In this document: positions 10,768 through 21,251 of the stretch, one piece after another
Layout of the letters: every line of letters begins with the position of its first letter
Numbering within the stretch: position 1 is the stretch's first letter
Assembly: GCA_024734495.1 (NCBI GenBank)
Contig: JALMQS010000030.1
Location: 10,952,378 to 11,016,377 of the forward strand
Source of the DNA: Forficula auricularia
Taxonomy: Eukaryota > Arthropoda > Insecta > Dermaptera > Forficulidae
DNA length: 64,000 nt
Direction of reading: 5' to 3'
Made by a program: the position numbers and the translations under genes
Notes under the pieces: generated by a model
What the model was told of the DNA's origin: nothing
What the model saw: the letters and a program-made list of their open reading frames with translations, nothing else
The model's database searches: none

Positions 10768-11752
10768 TCTATATATATAAAATTAAGGTTTTGTCTGTAC
10801 ATTGCTCTAAATCACGCCAAATTTTGGTTGCACACGTTTCAAGCAAAGTTATGAACGAAAACACCCTCAACAAAATTCATGTCTGTCTGTCTGTCTGTGC
10901 TATGTATGTTCCGTCGTTTCCGAAAATGTTGCTCACGATTCACGCTAAAAACGGCTAAAGGGATTATTATGAAATTTCATATTTACATCAGATGTCTTTT
11001 AACTTAACGATTTTTAGCTATATAACGTTTTGATATTTTGACCCCAAAAGGGGTTTGGGGGAGGCGCACGAATGAAAATTATCAAATAACTCCTAAACTA
11101 TTAACTCTACGGCAAATTTTATTATGAGCAAAGTTGTAGGGGATGTTATTTCTGACAACTTTTGTTTAAAAAAATTCCCCCAAAAAACCACCCAAAAAGG
11201 GGGGGTCAAAATGTGAAAATTCTTACCCTTAATAGCCAACTTAACCAAATTTTGTATATAAGTAGAATCTATGGGTCACTAGAAGGCTAGAAATGAAAAA
11301 AACTGGGTGCGGGGGTAAAGTGCAGGGGGGGGGGTCACGGGGTGAGGGGTGCGCCTGCAGGGTGGAGTGGAGGGTTTAGGTGAAGATCCAGAGGCATAAT
11401 GAGGGGGGATCAGGTGAGGGTCCAGAGGCGTAGTGGGGTGGTGCGGGGTAGGGTCCGGGGTGGGTGCGGGGTGGTGCGGGGTAGGTGGAGCGCCGTGGGT
11501 CGGGGGTGGTGGGGTGGTGCAGGGTGGAGTGGGGGGTTCAGGTGAGGGTCCAGAGGCGTAGTGGGGTGGTGCGGGGGCTGGGGTGCGTGGTGATGGGGTG
11601 GGGGCGGTGGTTGTGCACGGGTTCGGGGGCTGGAGGTGCTGGGTGGGGTTCGGGGTGTGGGTGTGGTGGGGAGTGGGGTTCGTGGGTTGGGGGTCCAGGG
11701 GCCGCGCCCCCTGGCTAGCAAGAGGGCCGCCGAAGGCGGGCCTTGCAGCTAG
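10768..11752 (+). mobile_element. Non-autonomous Helitron
   Basis: A ~985 bp element starting TCTATATATATAAAATTAAG directly after an A and ending in CTAG directly before a T, the A/T insertion site of Helitrons. A hairpin, GGCCGCC..GGCGGGCC, lies about 6-25 bases before the CTAG terminus. The 5' part has the 'AAAACGGCTAAAGGGATT' text typical of insect Helitron 5' regions. No Rep/helicase gene is present, so it would need an autonomous partner. It sits inside the TIR element 10297-12160. Confidence 0.8.
11330..11720. repeat. G-rich minisatellite inside the Helitron
   Basis: Degenerate tandem copies built on TCCAGAGGCGTAGTGGGGTG (e.g. near 11420 and 11548) and GGTGCGGGGT. Strongly G-biased on the plus strand in an otherwise A/T-rich window. 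Open frames on both strands (proline/threonine- or glycine-rich) are artefacts of the repeat. Confidence 0.75.
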
Positions 11753-12359
11753 TTGCCTATAAAATTAGAATTTGTAGTTAATTTTTGTACTTTAGTTACC
11801 TTCTTAACTAGCTTAGGAAAATATGTAATTGTGTTTGATGGCAATAAAACTATTCTGGGAATGTTCACTTACAGTTTTTTATCCTTATAAGGATATATTG
11901 TAATATAGATTGTATTCTAAGATATGCGTAAACCTGCCCTTATAGATGCGTAAACATGCCCTACACCCGGGGCATGTTACGCACTAGACTTAGATCAATG
12001 TAAAATCTTTTCATACAATAAAATAAAAATATAAAACAAATATATATACATATCAATATACTTTAATAGCTCACCCTAAACAGTTTTAAAGACATTAAAT
12101 CAAATTAAAAAATTATAAAAAATTAAATTAAAAAAGCTCGTAAATGTGCCTCGGTCTACCTTATTTATGTAATTTTTATTTTCACTTAGGTATCTATATC
12201 CACCTATCTAATTTCCACTCATGTACATTTTCTTTAAGTAAAAAAATTTTTTAAAATATGTTGTTTTTTTTTTAATTTTTAAATCTTGCCATTTTGTATA
12301 TTATGGGAAAATATTCCATTCTCCTCTCAAAATTTTGATACTTTTTGATATCTCTATCT

Positions 12360-13351
12360 CAGGCGTCCGCAACCTAAGACCCGCTGGTCACCAAGTGATC
12401 CATTTGATAATTTCAGTCACTCACTTGAGTTTCGTAAAAAAATCACCTGTAATCTTCCAGTACAATGCTTCTCAACCAGTGGTCCACGCGGACCACTACT
12501 GGTACGTGATAAATATTTACTGGTCCGCGAAAATATGTTTAATATCCGTAAAACTTCGGATATTAATTAAATAATTAAACCAATATAATCTTAATTTGCT
12601 CAAAAATTTTCATGCAGTTTTCCAGAATCCAGATAATATATATATTGTATTAGATATTTTTTCCCAGGTCCGTGGTCAAACAATCGGGAATTTTAGTGGT
12701 CCTTTGCATAGGTAGGTTTGAGAAGCACTGTTCCAGTACATACTTTGCAATAATTGTGTTAGCATTTATACATACATACATACATAAAGTATCATATTTT
12801 ATACTGGAAAACAAAATACATTTTTAAATAGTTTTGTTACCAGCGACAATAAATTACGCTACATCTACCAGTTTTGTTGCAGCTCTTAGCATTGGTAGCG
12901 TGAGAAAACCGCTATAGAGGGCGAATTTTTGAAAAACACATTCATAAACTCTCCCAAATGTTTTTTTGAATGACTTCGCAAATAAAAAACAAATATTTGA
13001 GAGGATTAAAGAAATCCCACTAACAACCACTAACAGTTTATCGTCGCATTGACGATATATGTTCAAAATTATTTATTAACTCTCACGTCAAAAATGATTC
13101 TTAACTTACGTATTCTGAAGTATTTAATTCGATTAAAGTATACAATTAAAAAGTATGTCTATTACAAATTGTTTAAGCAAAAATTCCATTGTTATATAAC
13201 TCATATACATATCACACAAACTGTTATTATATATTCAATAGAATTATCATAAGATTTTAAAATGAAAAATACCCACTTAACCGAAAAGTCTCTTTAATTG
13301 TAACATGTTGGTTGTTTTTGACCCGCAGCCAAAAAAGGTTGCCGACACATG
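12360..13351. mobile_element. hAT-type element with 8-bp target duplication
   Basis: Starts CAGGCGTCCGCAACCT and ends GGTTGCCGACACATG, imperfect TIRs sharing the CGGCAACCT core common in hAT MITEs. Flanks are CTCTATCT (12352-12359) and CACTATCT (13352-13359), a 7/8 match to the 8-bp duplication diagnostic of hAT. A second hAT is nested inside. The 70-codon minus frame at 12854-13066 has no recognisable hAT transposase motif. Confidence 0.75.
12463..12730. mobile_element. hAT MITE with perfect 8-bp target duplication
   Basis: 268 bp. The ends are CAATGCTTCTCAACC and (complement) CAGTGCTTCTCAAAC. It is flanked on both sides by TTCCAGTA (12455-12462 and 12731-12738), an exact 8-bp duplication. 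It interrupts the hAT at 12360-13351, so it is the younger insertion. Confidence 0.88.
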
Positions 13352-13518
13352 CACTATCTACAAAATTATACCTATACTAAAAAAAAAATAGAAATAGAAT
13401 TGCTTTTTACTTTATTTCTATTCGAGATGAAAAAAATTTTTATAATGTTTTTTTGGCATTGTCAAAGGAGACAGAAAGTAATTATGTTTTGAACTACTTT
13501 CATTGACTTTTTGTTACC

Positions 13519-13551
13519 CTGAAGAAGGAGAGAATAAATCTCCGAAACGTC
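13519..13551 (+). ncRNA. Minimal hammerhead ribozyme motif, intact core
   Basis: CTGAAGA (fits CTGANGA), a stem II GGAGA/TCTCC with a short A-rich loop, then GAAAC immediately followed by GTC, the cleavage triplet. Helix I is well supported: upstream TTGTTACC pairs with downstream GGTTTAACAA as 2 bp, a TT bulge and 6 bp. Helix III is essentially absent, as in Penelope-element hammerheads thought to act as dimers. The downstream sequence AACAAATAAATGTAAAATAA is A-rich like an element 3' end. Confidence 0.72.
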
Positions 13552-13716
13552 GGTTTAACAAATAAATGTAAAATAATAAAACCTCTATAGTCTTATTAGT
13601 TGAATAAAGATTTCACTGTCGATGGTAACAGAATTGTTTTTATTTTAGGTTAAAAATAAAATAAAATGAGAGAGTCTTCTGTTTTTTAAATAAAATAATT
13701 TTTAATTATTTCTAGA

Positions 13717-13751
13717 GACTATAGTTTCGAAGGCATTGCCTTCATCATCAG
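13717..13751 (-). ncRNA. Minimal hammerhead ribozyme motif, intact core
   Basis: On the minus strand: CTGATGA, stem II GAAGGC/GCCTTC (6 bp), GAAAC, TATA, GTC. Helix I starts with four pairs (TAGA upstream, TCTA downstream). CTATAG allows a one- or two-pair helix III. All core residues and a GTC cleavage site are kept, so this is one of the best candidates in the window for cleavage activity. Confidence 0.74.
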
Positions 13752-13799
13752 TCTATCACAAATATTTCAAATTAGTTACAAATTAAGATTTATACATAG

Positions 13800-14680
13800 A
13801 AAATTTTGAAAAATATATAATGTCTTTTTCTTCATGTTTCTTCTTGGGAGATTAGAATATAACTGGCTCAATATCTGGGTTGCTCTTTTGTTTAGGCATT
13901 TTCTAATGAGTTTTACCTGAATGAATGGAATGTTTTTAAAAAAGGGTCATTGATAATTTCTAGTTTTTCATTTAAAGATTCAATTGGGCTTTTTTCAAGG
14001 ATTTTAAAATTTCAATGGATTCTTTTAAAGAAAGAATTAAGGGGTCATTGACTTCTTTGATCAATTTAATTTTGGATTGATCTGGAAAACTATGATTATT
14101 AGCATTTAAATGCTCTGCAAATGCATAATTTTCATATTTTAATTTGTAGGCTCTCTTGTGTTCATTGATCCTAATGGATAAATTTCTTTCCGTTTTTCCT
14201 TTTATTAATTATATACACCGGATTTTTCATTTTTCGGAATTTTATCTTTAATTTGACTTAATTCACTTCCTAATGTATATGGTGATCTAAAGATTGTCGC
14301 GTACCCTAAAGATTTTAATTTATGCTTTATTTTTTCTGACATCTTACCATAATATGGTAATATTAGTTTTGGCAGATCGTTAATTTGGGAATTTTGTGAA
14401 TAGATTAAATTTAAATTTGATTTTTTGAATTTTACCTTTTAATATTTGATCTATTAAATTGCTTATCATAACCATTATTTATAGCTATTTCTTTGATTAT
14501 CTCTAGTTCTGTTCTATAGTCTTATTTTTTTACAACTACTGTGGACTGCTTTCATCAACATCCAATTGAAAAAAAATACTTTTACCTTTTGAAAATCTTC
14601 AATTTTAGAAAAATATTTAATTTCATTTTTTCTTAAATTTTTTTTTTTTTTTAATTTTCAAGAAACAGATTCCTATATAA
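13800..14680. other. AT-rich, no gene called
   Basis: AT-rich sequence, probably the body of the minus-strand element whose hammerhead is at 13717-13751. A region with somewhat higher complexity (14000-14500) has no frame longer than a few dozen codons. It could be an old, heavily mutated coding region; I cannot support a call. Confidence 0.3.
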
Positions 14681-15057
14681 ATATACCGGGTAAGTTTTTT
14701 TATCTTGAGACAGTCTTCTTATAACTCAAAAACAATATTTTATATGAAAAAAAAGTTTAAGTTTATTTATATCAAGGAGTAAACTACACTATTGGTTTGT
14801 CGACCTAGAACAAGCTTTCCAGGGTATTTTAAGGTAAAGTTCTGTTTTTTAAATAGAAACCCATATTTTTCTTTACATAGACTAAATTTACAAAAAAATT
14901 TAACAACTTTCATTAGAACTATTTTTTATACGACATCAAATAAACAAAATATTAAATCAATTAGATCTCAAAAAATCTTAATAATTATAATTAAGTAATG
15001 GAGAGGGATTCAGCCAATGGGTAGCCTCTGCTGAATAAAAAACTCCCAATTATAGAA

Positions 15058-15093
15058 AACGTTTCGGCTTTAATTAAATAATGCCATCATCAG
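15058..15093 (-). ncRNA. Minimal hammerhead motif, intact core, GTT site
   Basis: On the minus strand: CTGATGA, stem II TGGC/GCC around a long AT loop, GAAAC, then GTT (an allowed NUH cleavage triplet). Helix I: GGAA upstream pairs with TTCT downstream (one G-T). A plus-strand relative at 33526 has GGGA pairing with TTCC, so the pairing is kept although bases differ. The flank shared with 33526 extends to CAGCAGAGGCTACCC. Confidence 0.65.
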
Positions 15094-15977
15094 TTCCTAA
15101 GAGTTGATGAGTCCTTGAAGACGAGCGCCATATTTGTGTATAAGGTGTCCGAGCATGATGATATTCCTCAATGGTTATAAAGTTAATACAATTTTAATAA
15201 TTATTTTTACAATCATTCAATTTAATTATCAAATAATAATGATTAAATAATTAACTATTAAATAAATAATTATTAAATTGAAAAGTCACAACAATGCAAT
15301 TAAGTGTTTAAAATGATCTTTATACTTCATTATACACATATTTAAGAGATTATTTTCTAAAATTCTTGAGCTTAAAAAAGTTTATTTCACTTGTTAATTC
15401 AGTAGATAGTTATATTGTATTGCCACATAATAAATATGGAGCATTTTTGTTAAAGAAATATATTTCATCCAGAAAAGACTTGCTATACACTCTTGAATGT
15501 TACAGAACATTGTCGATTGTTAAATTATTAATTATTATTAAATTATTTATTTAATAATTAAATATTTGATCATTATTATTCCATAATTAAATTGAATAAT
15601 TGTTAAAAATAATTATTATTTGGATTATTTTTGAGATCTAATTGATTTAATATTTTGTCGTATAAAAAAATAGTTCTTATAAAAGTTGTTGAGTTTTGTC
15701 TGTAGATTAGTAGACGTAACGATAAATATAGGTTTCTATTTAAAAAACAGAACTTGACCTTGAAATACCCTTGAAAGCTTGATCTAGGTCAACAAACAAT
15801 AGCGTATTTTAGTTTCCCTCTTGATATCAATAAACTTTTATTTAAAACTTTTTTTCATATAATGCACTGTTTTTGAGTTATAAGACTGTCTCAAGATAAA
15901 AAACTCACCCGATATATATTAGGTACATCCCGACTAAAAATTTTATTGTCAGGCCTTCTGGAAACCCACTGGGTTTT

Positions 15978-16241
15978 TTGTATTACCATAATAAAAATGG
16001 AGCATTTTTTGTTGAAGGCAGAATTCAAATGGGGTCTTATGCGGTGAATGTGGAAGAATTGTTATGGGGGGCTACTATTGAAATGGATGGCGAGCGTTTT
16101 CCTTATAGGAATACACCCTCACAAGCTTCATTTTATCGTGCTATAAATCTGTTAAAAAAAAACAGGAAATGTAAAGGCTACGATCAAACTGGAACAGGCC
16201 AAAATAAGGAAATTGGAACTGGAATTCATCCAGAAGAATAG
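15978..16241 (+). CDS. Unrecognised reading frame inside foldback element
   Basis: 87 codons. Unlike most short frames here it has mixed, protein-like composition, with segments such as EELLWGATIEMDGERFPY and SQASFYRAINLLKKNRK. I recognise no family. A shorter, internally deleted relative (GGAGCATTTTTGTTAAAG, then CATCCAGAAAAGACTTGC) lies at 15430-15520, so the segment belongs to the element or was captured before a duplication. No intron or promoter is obvious. It could be a fragment of a transposase or a captured host exon; both are guesses. Confidence 0.3.
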   Translation: MYYHNKNGAFFVEGRIQMGSYAVNVEELLWGATIEMDGERFPYRNTPSQASFYRAINLLKKNRKCKGYDQTGTGQNKEIGTGIHPEE

Positions 16242-16645
16242 CAATACACTCTGGAATAGTGGCGCAAAATGAATAAATTATTAACCATTATTATTTGATA
16301 ATTAATTTGAATAATTGTTAAAAATCATTATTAGAATTTTTTGGAGATCTAATTGATTTAATATTTTGTTTAATTTATGTCGTATAAAAAAATAGTTCTA
16401 ATGAAAGTTGTTAAATTTTTTAAGTAGAATAAGTAGAAGAAAGACAAAAATATTGGTTTTTATTTAAAAAAACAGAACTTGATCTTAAAATACCCTTGAA
16501 AGCTTGTTCTAGGTCGACAAACAATAGTAGTACTTTTAGTTTCCCCTTGATATAAATAAACTTTTATTTGGAAACATTTTTTCATATAATGCACTGTTTT
16601 TGAGTTATAAAACTGTCTCAAGGTAAAAAACTCACCCGGTATATA

Positions 16646-17650
16646 TTATATAATAGGTATGCCTACAAACCTACATATATAAATACAATTAATTTCTCAT
16701 TAATATAATAATATATATGGGAAAATACTTTTTTATTTAAATAATAAAATATAAATTTAAATTTTTCATTTTAATTAATTTTGAATTTTTTTCTTTTTTC
16801 TTTTTTTAGCTTGCTTCATATTTCAACCCCTTTGGGTTTCCCCGTCCAATCATTAAGAATTCAATTCCAAACTATTCCACTTTTCTTCTATCTCTTTTCA
16901 ATCCTTTTTCCCATTCTCTAATTTCACTTTTTATTTAAAAAAAAAAACGAGAAAAACAACTCCCATTTTATCAAGTCTTAAGAATAAATGGACTTGATTA
17001 TACTAAATTAACATTGTTTATACTTCCTTAAGTTACCTATCTATATAACTTTTACCCGCCGGAGGGGCAGTACATACATACACAGTACAGGCAGGGCTTA
17101 CCCAACCAACATGGCGCACTTCCAAGACAATAGCAATTTAAAAGATTAAACTCGTTAAACTTAATTACATTCGAGAATTAGTGTTTAGCCGAAATTCGAC
17201 CAGGGCGAAATTGAACTCTCAGAATAAATGCGAGCGAGCACACACCTCCCTTATTTTTTTAAAAGAAATGGATTAGGTTACAAAAAACAAAAAAACAAAG
17301 GGAAAAAATAACAAAAGTAAGGTAGAGAGAATAAAATACCTAAAGGTTTCATATTCTACACTGCATGGGCATCAATAATTAACATTCAGGGTGTGATTTA
17401 TGAATATATTAATTAATCAAGAATACAGACAATCAATTTTAAATGCGGATCAGGTAAAAATTTTATTCAAAACATTTTGATTATTATCATGATTGTTTTA
17501 TATTTAAAAAAAAAATCTATCTAGTCTAACTTCTAACACATACAATATTCAAATAAGCTAGATCTGATGGCCCCTGTTAAAAAAAGGCAAAAAAATATAT
17601 AATTTTAAAATGATTTTATTCTAAGTGTTGATGTGATAAAAGCATTAACA
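16646..17650. other. No gene recognised
   Basis: AT-rich with poly-T/poly-A runs. 17050-17240 is slightly richer in G/C (CCGCCGGAGGGGCAG, then ATGGCGCACTTCC) but has no open frame of note. Confidence 0.4.
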
Positions 17651-17800
17651 AAAAAAATCGGTTGTCTGTAAAGTCGGTTTACTGACGATAGTTGAACGTG
17701 ACAACGTCATAAGAAAATACCATTCCATCAGTATTTTCTTATGACGTTGTCACGTTCAACTATCGTCAGTAAACCGACTTTACAGACAACCGATTTTTTT
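17651..17800. repeat. Perfect 70-bp inverted repeat, 10-nt loop
   Basis: 17651-17720 is the exact reverse complement of 17731-17800, 70 of 70 bases, around the loop CATTCCATCA. The arm contains TATGACGTTGTCACGTTCAA; a related ATAAGACGTTGTCACGTCAA occurs at 18283, suggesting the arm is the end of a transposon family. An uninterrupted match this long implies recent formation or strong homogenisation. Confidence 0.93.
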
Positions 17801-18149
17801 CATAAAATTCTTCGTTCAGAAAATCATTTTAAATTTACAAAATACTTGAATAAAATTTATTGTTTAAATTTCTACTCGACTGTTAAAATTTAATTTTTGA
17901 TTTTATTATTTTATAATAATAAATTTTGTATTGACATTATTTCTTTCAGCAAGTAAACTGAATAAAAGTTGTTGTTCAATTAGTTACTTAATTATTTTTG
18001 CAAATTTAATTGTAATTTGTTGTAAAAAAGTAATAATTTTGAATAATTTATTATAAGAATAAACTGTGATTAAATTATTGTTCATAAATCTTAAATTTAA
18101 AATTTAAAATTTGGAAACATCATTAAAATTTTTTGTAACTGTAGCTTTT

Positions 18150-18310
18150 AAAAAGCCCGCCTCAATCTTTGTCGCTCGTTCCGCGCTCTCGCTTGCACTT
18201 CAAGCCTTAAATGGAACGCCTCAGAGCGAGGTAACGCCGCATGAGTCATGTTTTTTCGTGCGTGCAGCCGGCTCCATCGAATTATAAGACGTTGTCACGT
18301 CAATAAACAC
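18150..18310 (+). repeat. G/C-richer element fragment with GACGTTGTCACG end
   Basis: A block with distinctly higher G/C (TCGCTCGTTCCGCGCTCTCG near 18171; CCGGCTCCATCG near 18269) ends at ATAAGACGTTGTCACGTCAA, which resembles the inner part of the 17651 inverted repeat. Probably a fragment of the same transposon family; superfamily not determined. Confidence 0.45.
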
Positions 18311-18387
18311 GAATTTTTATTTTATTGAATTAACAATTTATTCTTTTTAAAACCCACAAATAGTTAATTAGAAAAAATAAAGAAATT

Positions 18388-18853
18388 GATCTGGTCTATA
18401 ACGCTCTTTCATCATAGCATTATCATTTTTCTCTGATTCTTTCCTTTCTTTTATAAATAACGGCAAAGAGGTTTTTTATTTAGTTAATTTTTCCTCTTTT
18501 TACAAACACGGACTAAAAACATTATCGCAAGCCTGAGAAGATCAAGAACAGTCGATGGTGGGGAAGTAATCTCCGAAGTCGAAGCTCAAATAAAATGTAT
18601 ACTTTAATCCATGTAAAATAATTAGTTCAATAAAATTATTATTATTATTATGATCTGGTCTATGGAAAATTGGATTATCGGAAAAAAAAAGCTTTTTTAT
18701 TTAATTAGTTTTTCCTCTTATTAAAAACAAGGACAGTCGATGGTGGGGAAGTAATCTCCGAAGTCGAAGCTCAAATACAATGTATACATTAATTCATGTA
18801 AAATAATTGGTTCAATAAACAATTTAATTAATTAATTTTTCTGATCTGGTCTA
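18388..18853 (+). repeat. Tandem dimer of the retrozyme-like repeat
   Basis: Two units with their CAGTCGATGGTGGGG motifs at 18549 and 18734, a spacing of 185 bp. GATCTGGTCTAT occurs at 18388, 18651 and 18842, punctuating the units. Each unit has the T-rich hairpin, the GGGGA..TCTCC hairpin followed by GAAGTC, and the AATGTATAC...ATGTAAAATAATT 3' segment. Head-to-tail dimers of a few hundred bases are the usual genomic form of animal retrozymes. The core is diverged (CGATGG for CTGATGA). Confidence 0.6.
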
Positions 18854-19819
18854 TGAGGTGACTAGGTGACTGATACAAGGCACATGACATGGACCTAGTT
18901 AGGGGCAAGAGGGGCGGTACTTTATTAATTAAAAATTATTTTATTCAGACTCCTGAGTAGTATTTCAGTTGTTCTTTCATTTTAAATCCATTCTCGCCAT
19001 TTTGTTTTCTCTGATTGGCTGAAGATATTTAGCACCTCCTCTTTTTATTGTCCCTTATCTAAAATTTCATTCTGGGTGTATATTTATTTGAATAGAGTAG
19101 AAAAAAATAAGGATACAAAGACCCAATAAAACTCGAGAAGCGATAAGAGACTTAAATAATAATAGGCGGAGCAAATAGAAACCTCTAAGTAACCAATCAG
19201 CGATGAGCAATGGCTGAAATTATCACAAAACGATAAATAAATATTTATCTATCAATCATTAAATTTGAGTTGAGAGAAAGGTAAGGTAGTTTTTGAACAA
19301 CCCTCTAATGGATTCATAAATTCACACAACAATAAGAATATATTTTCTCATCTAGATTAAGAAGAATTTCAAGCCTATTTTAATCTTGGATCTTAGTGTA
19401 GGTATAACCCTAGGGTCCATCAGTGAAACGGGAAGATTTAAAAAATTAATTAATGATTAAAGAATTAATTTCTTTAATAACTTTATCAGATACCTATATC
19501 TAAATGTAAAGTACAAGCAGGTATCTGTGGATCCCTAGGCTGAACCTTTGGAGCGGGGTTTCCCCTGGAAATTGTTTGAAAATTAACCTATAAAAATAGA
19601 TCCTAAATTTTATATTTTTCTAATTTTCTTTATTTTCACTTTTGATTATGGGTCCCCTAAAACCCAAAAGTCGGTGATATCTCGGTAGACGAGTGGACAA
19701 GACCGATATAGGGTGGGGCAGAGCACCTTGCTTATTTAGAAATTCATTTAAGAAAAAAGTAAAGCAGATATATATTTAATTCTTTGAACAGAATCAAGTA
19801 CAACGTTTAAATTTGATGA
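18854..19819. other. No gene recognised
   Basis: AT-rich sequence without coding signal. GATATAGGGTGGGGCAGAGC near 19705 may be an end of the transposon whose remnant follows. Confidence 0.35.
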
Positions 19820-20043
19820 TTAAACAGTTTTAAAGATGAAAATTTTATCAGGTAGATGGCGTCCGTTATTCTCAATACACTGCGTTATTCGAATTCGGAT
19901 GTTAAGTTCAACTCTTTCCAGCATATCGACGGGTATGTTGGTGACAACTTGACGAATGTTGTTCTTCAGGTGAGCCAGGACGATCGTTGTAGACATGTGA
20001 TTTTAGATTTTTAGGGAGCTAAATCAGGCGATCTTGCTGGCCA
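19820..20043 (-). pseudogene. DDE-type transposase C-terminal remnant
   Basis: Minus-strand translation gives WPARSPDLAP at the 5' side (complement near 20043), the conserved region around the last catalytic acid of the Tc1/IS630-like DDE_3 transposases. Then, in a different frame, about 55 residues: IVLAHLKNNIRQVV, TNIPVDMLERVELNIRIR, TQCIENNGRHLPDKIF and a stop at 19820-19822. This is the usual C-terminus of that family. The FFLW..segment between the parts is deleted or scrambled and the reading frame breaks near 19995. The N-terminal domains and earlier catalytic acids are absent. A dead fragment. Confidence 0.8.
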
Positions 20044-21144
20044 GTGCAGAGCCAGCCCCAATATATATCTAGGAAGTTTATTAGAACGGCTTATTCTGCG
20101 ATCGAAACGTCGCATAGTTACATTGTATTATTTGTTGTTTATTTTCATTAAATTGTTATGATTAATTATGAGTGTTTTAAACAAAATTTCAAACTTTAAT
20201 AAATTTAATATTTAAATTTAAAAAAAAATCCTTTCACATGTATCTATAAAAGTAATGTATTTCAATATATTTAGATATCTACAAAATGCATTTTTTTTCT
20301 TCCCTATTTTTGCTTATTTGTTTCTTTCGATTGCTTTTCCATTAGCTCATAACAAATTCCAATTTTTTTTGTTCTTTCATAAATCATCGAAAATCAATTT
20401 GGCAACTTGAAAGAGAAAACGAATTGATTAAGTTGATATCAGCAGGAGAGAGAAAGAATTTTGTGTATAGCTGCGTGTACAGGAGAAAAATGTAATAATA
20501 AAAAACAACCCCATGGGGGGGGGGTGGAAGTCAAATGATCCTTGTACTTTAACAAATAACAACCCCCCACCATCTCTATATAGAAAAGAAAAAGAGCCGA
20601 ATGTAGAATAATATCAGCCTAAGGGTGGTTGGAGGGTGAAAATGAAACAATATATATATATATATATATACCATATATTCTCCCCGGGGCGGAATAAAAA
20701 TGGGGAGGAGCTCAATGTCAATTAATATTTCGAAACTGTGACCTGGTAGTGCGCCTGAGGGGAAACATCGGCCGATTTTTTTTTATCTGAATAACTAAAT
20801 GATATATTGTATTAATATATCAAACATTTTTCAGATAGATGATGGAAGGGGGAGGGGGGTAAATGTGGAAAAAAAATACATCGGCTTAATAATGAACAAG
20901 TGCGTAATATTATTATTACACCCCTCTTCTCTCTGATTCATTTAATACATCTCTTTTAATAATATATATTGTGAATTATTGCGTCTAGGGGATGAAATGT
21001 CAAACTATTAAATTAAACATGATATTAAAATAGATGCGAAACCCTCTGGAGTCACCCTTCGGTGTTCAAAACTGTACTTAATGTCTTAAAAGTAGCCTCG
21101 CGGTATCAAATTTCAAACTACATATAAGCCTAGTAAATTGAAAT
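20044..21144. other. No gene; hammerhead relic, simple repeats
   Basis: 20098-20118 matches the 3' half of the 2645 motif (CGATCGAAACGTCGCATAG) without the CTGANGA half. G-runs near 20515, (TA)n near 20650. No coding region. Confidence 0.4.
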
Positions 21145-21251
21145 CTTCTTTTTGCTGAGAGTAGCAGAATTTTTATAAATTAAAGAATACAATAAAAGAG
21201 TGTGTATTTTGATGGAAAAATATATTATTTTTATTTATTTATGATGAGACT

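Larger units (their letters stand above)
10297..12160. mobile_element. TIR transposon remnant hosting a Helitron
   Basis: The ends are inverted: GGTAGACTGGGGCACATTTA at 10297 against the complement of the right end 12139-12160 (GGTAGACCGAGGCACATTTA). Further TTTACGCA/TGCGTAAA motifs lie inside both ends, typical subterminal transposase-binding repeats. Without the Helitron at 10768-11752 it is ~880 bp. The 62-codon frame at 10370-10558 may be a decayed piece of its own transposase, but I recognise no motif. I could not find a convincing target duplication and do not assign a superfamily. Confidence 0.6.
14681..16645. mobile_element. Large foldback element with ~300-bp inverted ends
   Basis: The left end runs from TATACCGGGTAAG (14683) to about 14996. 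Inverted copies occur at about 15600-15920 and 16300-16645, ending ACTCACCCGGTATAT. Shared blocks include TATCTTGAGACAGTCTT and TTTTTTATACGACAT near the inner ends. Internal sequence holds an unassigned reading frame (15978-16241) and a shorter decayed relative of the same segment (15415-15520). A fragment with a hammerhead motif is inserted at about 14997-15150. Two right-end copies imply partial duplication or insertion of one copy into another. Confidence 0.65.

Noticed and set aside
11410..11721. Overlapping open frames on both strands (Pro/Thr-rich and Gly-rich)
   Set aside because: They lie wholly in the G-rich minisatellite of the Helitron; openness follows from base bias and repetition.
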